Shown piece after piece: positions 54,925 to 63,497 of a DNA stretch of 64,000 nt; within the stretch, counting starts at the first letter, position 1; each line of letters opens with the position of its first letter. Made by a program: the position numbers and the translations under genes. Source of the stretch: Archangiaceae bacterium (GTDB lineage: Bacteria; Myxococcota; Myxococcia; Myxococcales; Myxococcaceae); contig JADJNS010000010.1 in NCBI GenBank assembly GCA_016714225.1, positions 62,001 through 126,000 on the forward strand, read 5' to 3'. The notes beneath the pieces were generated by a model, which was not told the origin of the DNA, ran no database searches, and saw only the letters and a program-made list of their open reading frames with translations.

Positions 54925-55625
54925 GCGGGCCGGGGGCCCCCCCCCCCGCGCGCGGGGCGGCCGCGGGGCGCCGGGGGCGGGGCGGGCTGCCCCCCCCCCC
55001 CCCCCCCCCCCGCCCCGGGGGCGGCGGGGGGCCCCGGCGGCGGGGGGGGGGGGCGGCCGGGGGGCCGGGGGGCCGGGGGGCCCCGGGGCCCGGGCCCCCC
55101 GCGCGCCGGGGGCGCGGCCGCCCGCCGGCGGGCCCGCCTGCGCGGGCGGCCCCGGCCGCCCCGGCGCGGCCCCCCCCGGGCCGGCCGCGCCCCGGGCGCC
55201 GGCGCCGGGGGCCGCGGCCGGCGGCGCCGGCCGGCCCCCCCCCCCCGGGCCCGCGCGGGGGGGGGGGGCCGGGGCCCCGGGCCCGGCGCCGGGCGCGGGG
55301 CGGGGCGGGGCCGGTTCCCGGCCCCCCGCGCCCCCCGGGGCCCGCCCGCCCCCCGGCGCCGGGCGGGGCGGGGGGGCGGGGGGCCGGGGGGGGGGGGGGG
55401 GGGGGGCCGCCCCGCCCCCCCGCCCCCGCCCCCCCCCCCCCGGCCCGCCCCCCGCCCCCGGGCCCCCCGGCCGGCCGCCCCCCGGCCCGCGGCCCCCCCC
55501 CGGGCCCGCCGCCCCGCCCCCGCGCCCGCGGCGCCCCCGCGGGGCGCCCGCGGGGGGCCGCGGCCGGCCGCCCCGGCGGGGCCCCGCCCCCGCCGCGCCG
55601 CCCGGCCCCCTCCCCACCCCTCGCG
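54925..55625. other. Second G/C-only block, probable consensus artefact
   Basis: About 700 bases with essentially no A or T, a mixture of C and G runs. Ordinary sequence stops at about 54920 and resumes at about 55620 (CTCCCCACCCCTCGCGGGC). All six frames give poly-Pro, Gly, Arg or Ala. Real coding DNA in this genome still contains A/T at most Lys, Asp, Glu and Met codons, so a biological origin is unlikely. Contents and length of this interval are unreliable. Confidence 0.78.
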
Positions 55626-55738
55626 GGCATGCTCGCCGCGCAGTACCGGTAGCTGCCAACCCGCGAGTCAGCGGTGATGCACTGCGCGCGATGAACTTCG
55701 ACGCGCCGACCCTCTCGCGCCTAAGGTGATTCCTCCGC

Positions 55739-57172
55739 ATGTCCAAGCTGCAAGTCGGAGGAGCGCCGCTCTCGCCCTGGTCGGTCACCGAAGGTCTCAA
55801 AGACCTGGGGCTGAACCACGCGCTCGAGAGCGGTCAGATACAGGTCGCCCCGGACGGCGCGGTCACCGTGTACGGCCGCGACGCGGTAAAGGTCCACACC
55901 AAGCTGCGCAGCCAGGCCGACGTGCAGCGCCTGCTGGCTGCCGTCGGTACGCTCGCCGGCCCCGGCGAGGCCCACGTGCCCACCCGCCAGGCGCTCGACA
56001 TCTTCGGCACCGTTCGCGCGGTCGGCCTCGAGAACCGGGTCAACGACCGCCGCTGGTACGGCGCGAAGCTCACCACCGACCTGCGGCCCGAGTTCACCTT
56101 CGGCAACCGCTTCACCGCCCCGCTGGTGCGCATCGAAGCGGCCGACGCGGGCCTGAAGCGGTCGAACATACCCATCGCCGGGCTCGACCAGGTCGAGGCG
56201 TTCTTCAGCCAGCGCGACGGCTCGGTGCTGCTGCCGATGCACCCGCAAGAGCTCGAGCACCGCGGGTACCCCGCCAGCGCGACCTCGCTCGACGTGCGCT
56301 GCGCCTCGAGCGAGCGCAGCGTGCACGCGCAGCTGCCGGGCATGCCCGACGCGATTCTCAAGCTCGACCTCGCGCACGTGCTCAACAGCGACTGCTACCG
56401 CTCGCTCGAGCCCGCCCACGGCCTCGCCTCGGTGGCCATCACCGAGTTTCTGGGCCGCTGGGTCGCCGCGCGCGGCACTGAAGGCGACCCGTTCTGTTTT
56501 CTGCCCGAGCCGATGACGGTGGCCGACGTGAAGAACGGCGTCGCTGCGGTGGTTCGTCTCACCGACCCGTACCCGCCGGCGCCGAACGGGCAGCGCACCT
56601 GGGTGATGCCGATGTTCTCGCTCATCGCGCGCGACCCCGACTTCCCCGACGAGCCGCCGATGCTGATTCGGCTGGTGAAGTCGCGGCCCGACGAGAGCGT
56701 GCCGGCGCTTCAGTACGCGCTCGACACCGTGGTCGAGCCGCTCATCGAGAGCGCGATGCGGGTGTACCTCGACCTCGGCGCCAGCGCGCAGGCGCACCAG
56801 CAGAACACCTTCCTCGAGATTGGCGAAGACGGCCGCCCCACCGGGCGCATCGCCCACTCGGACCTCGAGTCGATGTGGCCGCACCCCGACCTGGCGAAAG
56901 ACCTGGGCCGCCCCGACTTCTTCGCCAGCTACGGCTTCCCCTTCACGCCCGAGACCCAAGAGGCGCGGCTGTTCTTCACCTTCACCGCCTACTTCGAGAG
57001 CCAGAACCTGGGGCCGCTCATCGACTGTCTCTCGCGCGAGCTCGAGCTGCCGCGAAGCGAGGTGAGCCAGGCCGTCTCTGAGCGCCTCAGCGCGGCCGTT
57101 GCGAAGCGCGAGCACGTGGTGCGAACCAACCCGGTGCTCCGCGGCTTCACCAAGTACCTGCCCGAGACCTGA
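55739..57172 (+). CDS. IucA/IucC-family (NIS siderophore synthetase-like) protein
   Basis: 477 residues from ATG 55739. The synthetase core is recognisable: VLLPMHPQELEHRGYPAS corresponds to the conserved HPxQ segment, TSLDVRC and ILKLDLAHVLNSDCYRSL to the substrate-binding strands. The C-terminal FhuF-like part has SAQAHQQNTFLEIGEDGRPTGRIAHSDLESM, matching the EAHxQN...RD pattern. Known members join citrate-type acids to amines or alcohols using ATP. It is short of the usual 580-600 residues at the N-terminus, so it may act on a different substrate. No other siderophore gene is adjacent. Confidence 0.6.
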   Translation: MSKLQVGGAPLSPWSVTEGLKDLGLNHALESGQIQVAPDGAVTVYGRDAVKVHTKLRSQADVQRLLAAVGTLAGPGEAHVPTRQALDIFGTVRAVGLENRVNDRRWYGAKLTTDLRPEFTFGNRFTAPLVRIEAADAGLKRSNIPIAGLDQVEAFFSQRDGSVLLPMHPQELEHRGYPASATSLDVRCASSERSVHAQLPGMPDAILKLDLAHVLNSDCYRSLEPAHGLASVAITEFLGRWVAARGTEGDPFCFLPEPMTVADVKNGVAAVVRLTDPYPPAPNGQRTWVMPMFSLIARDPDFPDEPPMLIRLVKSRPDESVPALQYALDTVVEPLIESAMRVYLDLGASAQAHQQNTFLEIGEDGRPTGRIAHSDLESMWPHPDLAKDLGRPDFFASYGFPFTPETQEARLFFTFTAYFESQNLGPLIDCLSRELELPRSEVSQAVSERLSAAVAKREHVVRTNPVLRGFTKYLPET

Positions 57173-57179
57173 GACGACC

Positions 57180-57539
57180 ATGGCGCTGCCTCCCGAGTCG
57201 ATCGACAAGCTGCTGCCGCTGGCGCAGACCATCGTGGTCGCCGAGGTGCTCTCGGTCTCGTCGCCGCCGGTGGCCGAGCGCGACTCGCTCCCGAACATGC
57301 CGCTCGGGCTGGGCCGCAAGCTGCCGCAGGCCACCGTGCGCCTGAAGGTCGAGCGCACCCTGCGTGGCACCGCGGCCGCCGAGCTCGAGGTGGTGAAGCC
57401 CGAGAGCACCTACGCGTTGGTGCCGGGCATCACCGGGCCGTTCTTGCTCGACGGCGAGCGGCGCATTCTCGGCCGGCACGGCCCCGACAACTACTCGGTG
57501 GCAGCGGTCACCGAGGCGCTGGCCCGAGGAGCCCGCTAG
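57180..57539 (+). CDS. Small beta-rich protein of unknown function
   Basis: 119 residues from ATG 57180, 7 bases after the previous stop. Starts MALPPESIDKLLPLAQTIVVAEVLSV, continues with strands ATVRLKVERTLRGTAAAELEVVKPESTYALVPGITGPFLLDG. The pattern resembles short OB-like proteins seen near secreted proteins, but no family is assigned. Followed by the calpain gene 2 bases later. Confidence 0.6.
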   Translation: MALPPESIDKLLPLAQTIVVAEVLSVSSPPVAERDSLPNMPLGLGRKLPQATVRLKVERTLRGTAAAELEVVKPESTYALVPGITGPFLLDGERRILGRHGPDNYSVAAVTEALARGAR

Positions 57540-57541
57540 CC

Positions 57542-58909
57542 ATGCCCATCGCCAGGCTGCGGTTCGAGAACAAAGGTGAAGCGGTGGTGCTCAAGGGCAC
57601 CACCCGGCCCGGTGCGGTGGTCAGGGTCGAGAACGCCAGCGCCGCGCCGATGCACGGCGGGTGGCAGAGCAGCTCGTTCAAAGACGCGCGCGCGAACGCC
57701 CAAGGCCGCTTCGAGGTCGAGGTGCCTGCCGGTCTCGAGGGAGACCAGCTGCGGGTGCGCTCGGCCGACGGGCTGTGGCAGGTGGTGCGCGTCGAGACCG
57801 GTGGCGTCGACCCCCGCCGCGCCGAGTTCAACCCGCAGGGCCTGCGGCTCGTCGAGCAGGGCGACGGGCGGTACGGCATCGACACGGTGAGCATCAACAA
57901 CCAGGCGTGCGAGCCGCACACCCAGGTGCGCATGTTCAACATGCGCGACGGCCAGGGGGTGCAGTTCACGCTCGACGACGAAGGGCACTTCCCGCCGGCG
58001 TTTCGGGTGCAGGGCCAACCGGGCGACGTGTTCGCCATCGCCTGCTCCGACGGAGTGCACAACGCCGACTTCAGCGCGCCGTGCGGCTTTCTGGCGGTGC
58101 CGCCGCCCGCCTCGGCGCGTGAAGGCAGGCCGGTGTTCGAGCCGCCGCTGCTGCCCGGAGACCCGGCGACGCTCTCGCCCATCACGGGCCCGCTGTTCGA
58201 CGGGCCCCCGACGCCGTTTCAGGCGGTGCAGGGTGAAGACCTGGGTGACTGCTACTTCGTGGCGGCGGCCGCGGCGTTCGCGCTGGCGAGCCCCGAGAAG
58301 CTCGAAGAGCTCATCACCGACAACGAAGACGGCACCTATACCGTCGTCTTCAAGCGCTACGACGCCGAGCAGCAGCAGTACGTGAGCGAGCCCATCACCG
58401 TGACCAACCTGCTGCCGGTCGACGAGCAGGGCCGGCTGCGCTACGGCGGCGGCGCGAAGCACACGCCGGGCACGCAGCCGCTGTGGTTTTCGATACTCGA
58501 GAAGGCCTACGCGTCGTGGAAGGGCGGGTACACCGCCATCATCAACGGCTTCCCCTACGACGCGTTCGAGGCGTTCGCGGGCGACGCCGGCACCCACGTC
58601 GACGTGCGCTCGGCCGCGCCCGACGCGCTGTTCGATTGGCTCAAGGCCGAGCGTGAGCAGCACCACCCCACCGTGGTGTGGACGGCGGTCGACTCTCCCG
58701 AGCAGCCGTTCAGCGGCAGCCAGCTCGCGCCCGACCACGCCTACTCGGTGCTCGCGGTGGCGGGCTCAGGCGCGCAGCGCACGGTGACGCTGCTCAACCC
58801 CTACGGCCACCTGCTGCCGTCGACCGGCGACGCCGACCGCGGGCTGCTCACCGTGCCGTGGGACACGTTCTTGAAGCACTTCGTCGGCGCAGGCTCGGTG
58901 CCTCTCTAA
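57542..58909 (+). CDS. Calpain-type (C2) cysteine protease with N-terminal Ig-like modules
   Basis: 455 residues from ATG 57542. Residues 1-185 form two beta-sandwich modules (VVLKGTTRPGAVVRVENAS, GRFEVEVPAG; then TVSINNQACEPHTQVRMF). The protease core follows: QGEDLGDCYFVAAAAAFA with Cys237, LAPDHAYSVLAV with His399 and LLNPYGH with Asn419, the complete calpain triad. No signal peptide is visible. Bacterial calpains occur as effectors or signalling proteases; the target is unknown. Forms a three-gene unit with the two upstream genes. Confidence 0.78.
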   Translation: MPIARLRFENKGEAVVLKGTTRPGAVVRVENASAAPMHGGWQSSSFKDARANAQGRFEVEVPAGLEGDQLRVRSADGLWQVVRVETGGVDPRRAEFNPQGLRLVEQGDGRYGIDTVSINNQACEPHTQVRMFNMRDGQGVQFTLDDEGHFPPAFRVQGQPGDVFAIACSDGVHNADFSAPCGFLAVPPPASAREGRPVFEPPLLPGDPATLSPITGPLFDGPPTPFQAVQGEDLGDCYFVAAAAAFALASPEKLEELITDNEDGTYTVVFKRYDAEQQQYVSEPITVTNLLPVDEQGRLRYGGGAKHTPGTQPLWFSILEKAYASWKGGYTAIINGFPYDAFEAFAGDAGTHVDVRSAAPDALFDWLKAEREQHHPTVVWTAVDSPEQPFSGSQLAPDHAYSVLAVAGSGAQRTVTLLNPYGHLLPSTGDADRGLLTVPWDTFLKHFVGAGSVPL

Positions 58910-58916
58910 TCTCGCT

Positions 58917-60185
58917 TCAGGGCTGGTCGCGCTTGGGGTCCCACGCCACGCTGAAGGCGGTGGGGTGCCCGGCGAGCCTGACCATCTCGGTCCACGTGAT
59001 GACCTTGGCGACCGGGGTGCGGTACCACAGCACCGAGCCGGTCATCGCCACCAGCGGTTTGCCGTCGGGGCCCATCTTGTCGAGGGCGATGGCGGTGTGG
59101 CCGTGGGTCCGCACGTCCCACCACAGCGCGGCGTCGCCCTTCAGGTTCTTCCAGTCGGTGCGGGTGAGGCCGGCGGCCTTGGCGGCGAAGTAGGCCTCTT
59201 TGGCGGTGCCGCGGGCCGGAGCGGTGGCCGAGTGCCCGGCCTGCGCGAAGACGCGCTGCACGTAGGCCTCGCAGTAGTCGTTCCAGTCGACGCGGCCGTT
59301 GTTGGGGTTCACGCGGGGGTGGCGAATCCAATCGAGGGCGGTCACCGTGACCTGGTGGTCGGGCCGCGGGGCGAGGTGGTCGCGGTACACGCCGTTGAGC
59401 AGGCCGGTGCCGATGACCGCCGCGCCTCCGGCGGTCGCCTGCAGGCCCAGCGCGCCTTTCAGCGGAGCCAGGCCGAGCGCCTCGCGCTTCGAGTTGATCC
59501 ACTTGTTGCTCTTGCCCTCGATGAACTGCAGCGCCTCTTTCTGGTTCGGAGTCAGCGAGCTGGGCTCGAAGGCGTAGAGCCGCTGATTCTTCGCCAGCAG
59601 CGTCTCGACCAGCTTCGCCTGCGAGGTGGGCACCTTCTGGTGCAGCAGCTGGAACTGCCGGTTGATGCCCTGGTCGGAGACGTTGAGGCCACGCGCATGG
59701 AAGCCGGCGAGGGCGCGGTTCATCGCGGCCGCGTCGAGGGTGATGGAGGCGCCGGCTCCAGGCGCCCGCGCCATGTTCGCCAGCTTCGAGGCGAGCTCGA
59801 CGTTGCCGTGCTTGGCGAAGCGCGTCGTCCAGTCGTACACGCGCTGCTGGGTCGGAGTGAAGGCGGCGAGCTCGCTCGCGGTGGCGCCCGACAGGGTGAG
59901 GTTCCCCACCGTCCACGTGGGGCGCGCCTCGTCGGTCTGGAGATTCAGCTGGCCCGGCACCAGGCGCGCGCCCGGCACCGGTGAGCTGCCGGTCGGCGAC
60001 GCGCCGAGGTCGTTGCGGTCGACGCCCAGCAGGTGCCCGATTCCGAACACGGTGGTCGCCGCCATGCCTGCGGCCGCGACGCGCACGCCCGTGCTCGCGC
60101 CCGAGGTGTTCCTCGGGAGCGTGGCGACCCCCGGGATGACGGTGGGAGGAGTCGATTTCGGTCCGCGGCGGAGGATCGAGGGCAT
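58917..60185 (-). CDS. Putative CHAP/NlpC-like Cys-His hydrolase
   Basis: 422 residues from ATG 60185. A weak hydrophobic stretch (36-54, VAAAGMAATTVFGIGHLLG) suggests membrane or secretory passage. Helical middle (105-245). The C-terminal 140 residues carry WNDYCEAYVQRVFAQAG (Cys305) and VRTHGHTAIALDKMG (His361 or His363), the arrangement of papain-fold peptidoglycan amidases. This assignment is by motif only. It is convergent with the calpain gene. Confidence 0.5.
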   Translation of the reverse strand: MPSILRRGPKSTPPTVIPGVATLPRNTSGASTGVRVAAAGMAATTVFGIGHLLGVDRNDLGASPTGSSPVPGARLVPGQLNLQTDEARPTWTVGNLTLSGATASELAAFTPTQQRVYDWTTRFAKHGNVELASKLANMARAPGAGASITLDAAAMNRALAGFHARGLNVSDQGINRQFQLLHQKVPTSQAKLVETLLAKNQRLYAFEPSSLTPNQKEALQFIEGKSNKWINSKREALGLAPLKGALGLQATAGGAAVIGTGLLNGVYRDHLAPRPDHQVTVTALDWIRHPRVNPNNGRVDWNDYCEAYVQRVFAQAGHSATAPARGTAKEAYFAAKAAGLTRTDWKNLKGDAALWWDVRTHGHTAIALDKMGPDGKPLVAMTGSVLWYRTPVAKVITWTEMVRLAGHPTAFSVAWDPKRDQP

Positions 60186-60544
60186 GCTGGGTTATCGCCG
60201 GCGGGCCGCTGAGCAGGTGGCGGGTCGGAATGTAAAGCCCTTGAATTCTCTCGGGTCGTGAGAAAATGTGGGCATGCAGGTTGTGCGAGACGCGCGTGCT
60301 CCGATGCGCTGAAAGGTTGGACGGTGGAGCCCCTCGGGGACTCCCCCGTCGCGCGCCCCAACCCGCCGACACGGCTCGGTTTTCTGCCGGCCGGGCTTAC
60401 GTTTCGCGGTGCACCGCCGCTTCGGCCCGGGCCGAAAATTCCGGCAGCTGCAGCCCCCATGAACCCATCGCCCCACCCCTTCCGTCGGCACCTCAAAGTC
60501 GCGCGCCCGGAGCCGACACCCGCGCGCTCGGGCTGCCCGAGCAG

Positions 60545-61747
60545 GTGACCCGCGCCGACCTCGACGCCGCGCGTGCGCGCGACGCCAGTGCATTCTCCGA
60601 CGCCGACGCGCTCACCCAGTACCTGCGCGCCCAGCACGCGCAGCTCGCTTCGCGCGAGACGGCCCTCGCTTCGCCGCCCGCCGCGGGCGAGCACGAGGTG
60701 CTGAGCGACGTGGCGCCCCGGCGCCCCGCGATTCCCGCTGCGCACCGGGCCGTGTTCGAGAAGGCCGGGCTCGACGACGCGCAGATGCTTCGGGCCCACG
60801 CGCTGGGAGTGAACCCCCGCGACCTCTTGCTGTTGCTCCGGAAGCCCGCGTCGTCGCTGAGCGACCTCGCCGTGCTGCGCCCACTCGAGAACACCGTCGA
60901 GCAGGTGCTCACGGCGGTGAAAGACGGCGTCACCACCGGCGAGCTGTGCGCATATCACCTCGTCTGGGTCGCCGCGGCTGACGTGCCCGCCGCGAAGGCC
61001 GCCGGCTTCGACGCCGACTCGCTGCGGCCGTTCATCGAGAGCGGCAGCACCGTGGCCCAGGCCATCGCGGGCCGCGCAGCGGGGCTCGGGCCCGAAGAGG
61101 CCGGGATGGTGAGCCGGGGCCGGGTCTCCACCGAGCAGCTGCTCGGCGCGAAGGCCGCTGGCGTCGACGTCGAGGCGCTCGAGGCGACGCTCGAGCAGCA
61201 GGGCTCGAAGTTCGAAGACTTCATGAAGCTCTGGGCGCGGTACGACCACCGCCTGGTCGACGGGAGCCTGCTCGAAGCAGAAGAGCTCAACCCCAGAGAC
61301 CTGATGAAGCTCGACGACGGCAAGGTGCTCGACTTCACCCGGCCGCTCGACGTGCTCGATGCCCAACTCGGCCGGTTCCTCGAGCTCGAGGTGCCGGTCG
61401 ACGACATGGTTCGGGTGGTGGCGGCGGGCGGCAGCGCCGAGGGGCTCGGCACCGCGCTCGCCGCCGGCGCCTCGCTCGACGACTACCTGGTGCTCGCCCG
61501 CGCCCGGGTGGCTGCCGAGCTGGTTTCGCTGCTCGGCCGCGGGTTCAGCGTCGAGCAGGTGAAGGCCGCGGCCATCACCCGGCAGCCCGCCGACTTCTTC
61601 GCCCGGGCGGCCTTCTTTCACTTCACGCCCGAGCAGGCGCTCGAGCTCGCGCGCGCCGGCGTCGACCCGAACGACGCCGACCTCCGGTTTCTCGCCCGGG
61701 GCCTGTCGCGCGAAGAGGCGATCGCGGCGCTCCCCGCCGGAGGCTGA
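60545..61747 (+). CDS. Helical-repeat protein of unknown function
   Basis: About 400 residues from GTG 60545. An alternative start is ATG 60459 (MNPSPHPFRRHLKVARPEP), which joins the frame only if one base is missing near 60510. The protein is Ala/Leu/Asp-rich and built of repeats of two short helices (AGLDDAQMLRAHALGVNPRDLLLLLR, AAGFDADSLRPFIESGSTVAQAIAGRAAGLGPEEAGM, LLGAKAAGVDVEALEATLEQQG). The repeats resemble an Armadillo-like solenoid for protein binding. No enzyme motif. Confidence 0.6.
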   Translation: MTRADLDAARARDASAFSDADALTQYLRAQHAQLASRETALASPPAAGEHEVLSDVAPRRPAIPAAHRAVFEKAGLDDAQMLRAHALGVNPRDLLLLLRKPASSLSDLAVLRPLENTVEQVLTAVKDGVTTGELCAYHLVWVAAADVPAAKAAGFDADSLRPFIESGSTVAQAIAGRAAGLGPEEAGMVSRGRVSTEQLLGAKAAGVDVEALEATLEQQGSKFEDFMKLWARYDHRLVDGSLLEAEELNPRDLMKLDDGKVLDFTRPLDVLDAQLGRFLELEVPVDDMVRVVAAGGSAEGLGTALAAGASLDDYLVLARARVAAELVSLLGRGFSVEQVKAAAITRQPADFFARAAFFHFTPEQALELARAGVDPNDADLRFLARGLSREEAIAALPAGG

Positions 61748-61760
61748 AGCGCTGTCTCTC

Positions 61761-61815
61761 TCAGCCGAGCGCGAGCAGCAGGAGCGCGGCGCCGAAATCG
61801 ACCGGCACTTTCGCG
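61761..61815 (-). pseudogene. Possible C-terminal scrap of a dolichol-kinase-like gene
   Basis: The minus-strand frame KVPVDFGAALLLLALG with stop TGA at the same relative place resembles SVPLASAAGAALALLAVG, the end of the gene at 63498..64000. DNA identity is about 80 percent over roughly 40 bases including the stop. It may be a duplicated scrap flanking the beta-helix gene, or chance similarity of hydrophobic ends. Confidence 0.3.
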
Positions 61816-61824
61816 CGCGCTGGC

Positions 61825-63291
61825 TCAGAGCACGTCGTAGCGAATGCCGAGCGTCTTACCGACCTGGAGCAGCGCCTTGGTGTCTTCCCACCGGTTGGTG
61901 GTGTTGCCGGGCTGGTTGACGCCGTCGATGAGGCTCGCCGACCAGTCGTAGAGGCGAATGACGTACTGCGAGCCCACGTTGTAGTCGTACTGATTGCGGC
62001 CGAAGAGGTTGTCGCGAACGACGGCCGAAATCGACGCGTAGCCGCCCACCGTGTTGTTGAGCTTGAGGGTGGCGCCGGCGTCGTCGAGCCAGTTCTTCTC
62101 AATCACCACGTTCGAGACCGGGAACACGTTCTGCTGCACCAGCACGCCCTGGCCGGCGTGGTTGCCGCGCGGGCTCGGCCCGCTGCCCACGCCGTCGACC
62201 TGGTCGCACTTGATGGTGTTGCCGATGAGGTGAATGTTGGCGCCGCCCTGAATCTGCACGCAGTCGTTGTGCGTGCCGTCGGTGTGGCTCGGCACGGGGT
62301 CCCAGCTCCAGTAGGTGAGGGTGTGAATGTAGTTCGCCTCGGCGGTCACGTTGGCGACGCCGCTGCCGCCGGGGCGGGCGAAGATGCCCAGGCCGTCGTT
62401 GGTTCGGTAGATGTGGTTGCGGCGCGCGGTGTACTCGTGACCGACGATGCCGTCGCGGTAGTACGAGGGCCGGTCGGGAGTCAGGGTGCAGTCTTCGACC
62501 AGCAGGTTGAACACCTCGGCGCTGTTGGCATCGACGATGCCGGTGTTCCCCGAGGGAATCGCCTTGCCACCGCGCAGCCGGCTGTTGCGAATGACCACGT
62601 TGCGGGCGCGCACCTTGATGTCTCCGTAGATGTCGAGGTTCTCGAGCACCGTGCCGTCTCGCGAGATGACGAGGTCGGCTCCGCTGGTGTTGTAGGGCGT
62701 GAGGGTGGTGCCTGCCCGAACTCCGGTGGTCGAGGCCGACGGCTTGTACGTGCCCGGCGCGCCGGGCGTGGGCGGAGGCTGCGCCGCGTTCACCTGCACC
62801 TCGTTGATGCTGGCCCAGTCGTTCTGGGTGTTGCCGTTGACCGTGATGCGCACGTAGCGGCCCCTCGCCACCAGGGGGTAGCTCTGGGTCTCGGCAGAGA
62901 GCGCGCTGGTGGTCGAGAGCACCTGCTGGAAGGTGACCGCGTCGCTCGAGACCGAGAGCGCGAACCGGTTCTGCCGCTCGGCGCCCCGGTACCACTGAAG
63001 GCTCACCCCACACAGCGACTGCACCGAGCCGAGGTCGACGGTGAGAAAGGCGCCGACGCCCAGGCCCGACCACCGCGTAGCGACGTTGCCGTCGATGGCG
63101 TTGGCCGGCAGGTTGGTGTCCGAGGTGCTCGCGGTGATGCCGGTCGCCGCCGCCTTGGGGCCGCACGCGGTCACCACTCCGGCCTCGTCGTAGCCGAGGG
63201 GGTCTGCCGCGAGGTCCGAATCGAGCCCTTCGGGCCCGCACGAGGCAAAGACCGACAGCAGGCAACAGGCCGCAAGGGGAAGACGCATCAT
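61825..63291 (-). CDS. Lipoprotein with F5/8C (discoidin) and beta-helix domains
   Basis: 488 residues from ATG 63291 (MMRLPLAACCLLSVFASCGP, lipobox FASC). A discoidin/CBM32-like module occupies about 43-168 (ASTSDTNLPANAIDGNVATRWS, LTVDLGSVQSLCGVSLQWY, RYVRITVNGNTQNDWASINEVQV). A right-handed parallel beta-helix follows (190-480; NLDIYGDIKVRARNVVIRNSRLRGG, NHIYRTNDGLGIFARPGGS, HTDGTHNDCVQIQGGANIHLIGNTIKCDQVDG). It resembles pectate-lyase-fold polysaccharide-binding or -cleaving proteins. Catalytic residues are not assigned. Confidence 0.8.
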   Translation of the reverse strand: MMRLPLAACCLLSVFASCGPEGLDSDLAADPLGYDEAGVVTACGPKAAATGITASTSDTNLPANAIDGNVATRWSGLGVGAFLTVDLGSVQSLCGVSLQWYRGAERQNRFALSVSSDAVTFQQVLSTTSALSAETQSYPLVARGRYVRITVNGNTQNDWASINEVQVNAAQPPPTPGAPGTYKPSASTTGVRAGTTLTPYNTSGADLVISRDGTVLENLDIYGDIKVRARNVVIRNSRLRGGKAIPSGNTGIVDANSAEVFNLLVEDCTLTPDRPSYYRDGIVGHEYTARRNHIYRTNDGLGIFARPGGSGVANVTAEANYIHTLTYWSWDPVPSHTDGTHNDCVQIQGGANIHLIGNTIKCDQVDGVGSGPSPRGNHAGQGVLVQQNVFPVSNVVIEKNWLDDAGATLKLNNTVGGYASISAVVRDNLFGRNQYDYNVGSQYVIRLYDWSASLIDGVNQPGNTTNRWEDTKALLQVGKTLGIRYDVL

Positions 63292-63497
63292 GTTGAGAGG
63301 CTCCAGGAGAACGGGGGCAGCCGACTCACTTCACGTCTTGTGCCTGGCCCGAAGCCCCCGAGAACTGCGCCTTTCTCGTCTTGCGCATCAAGCGCAGCCC
63401 ACGCGAGTAGACACCACTGGAGCACCCGGGCGCACTGCCACCAGCGCGGCCCATGCTGTCGTCCGGCAGCTGGCCAGCGCGAAAGTCGGGTGAAGGC

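Noticed and set aside
52706..55800. Proline/glycine/arginine-rich extensions of the helicase and the opposite-strand ORFs at 54.65-55.8 kb
   Set aside because: They arise entirely from the second G/C-only block.
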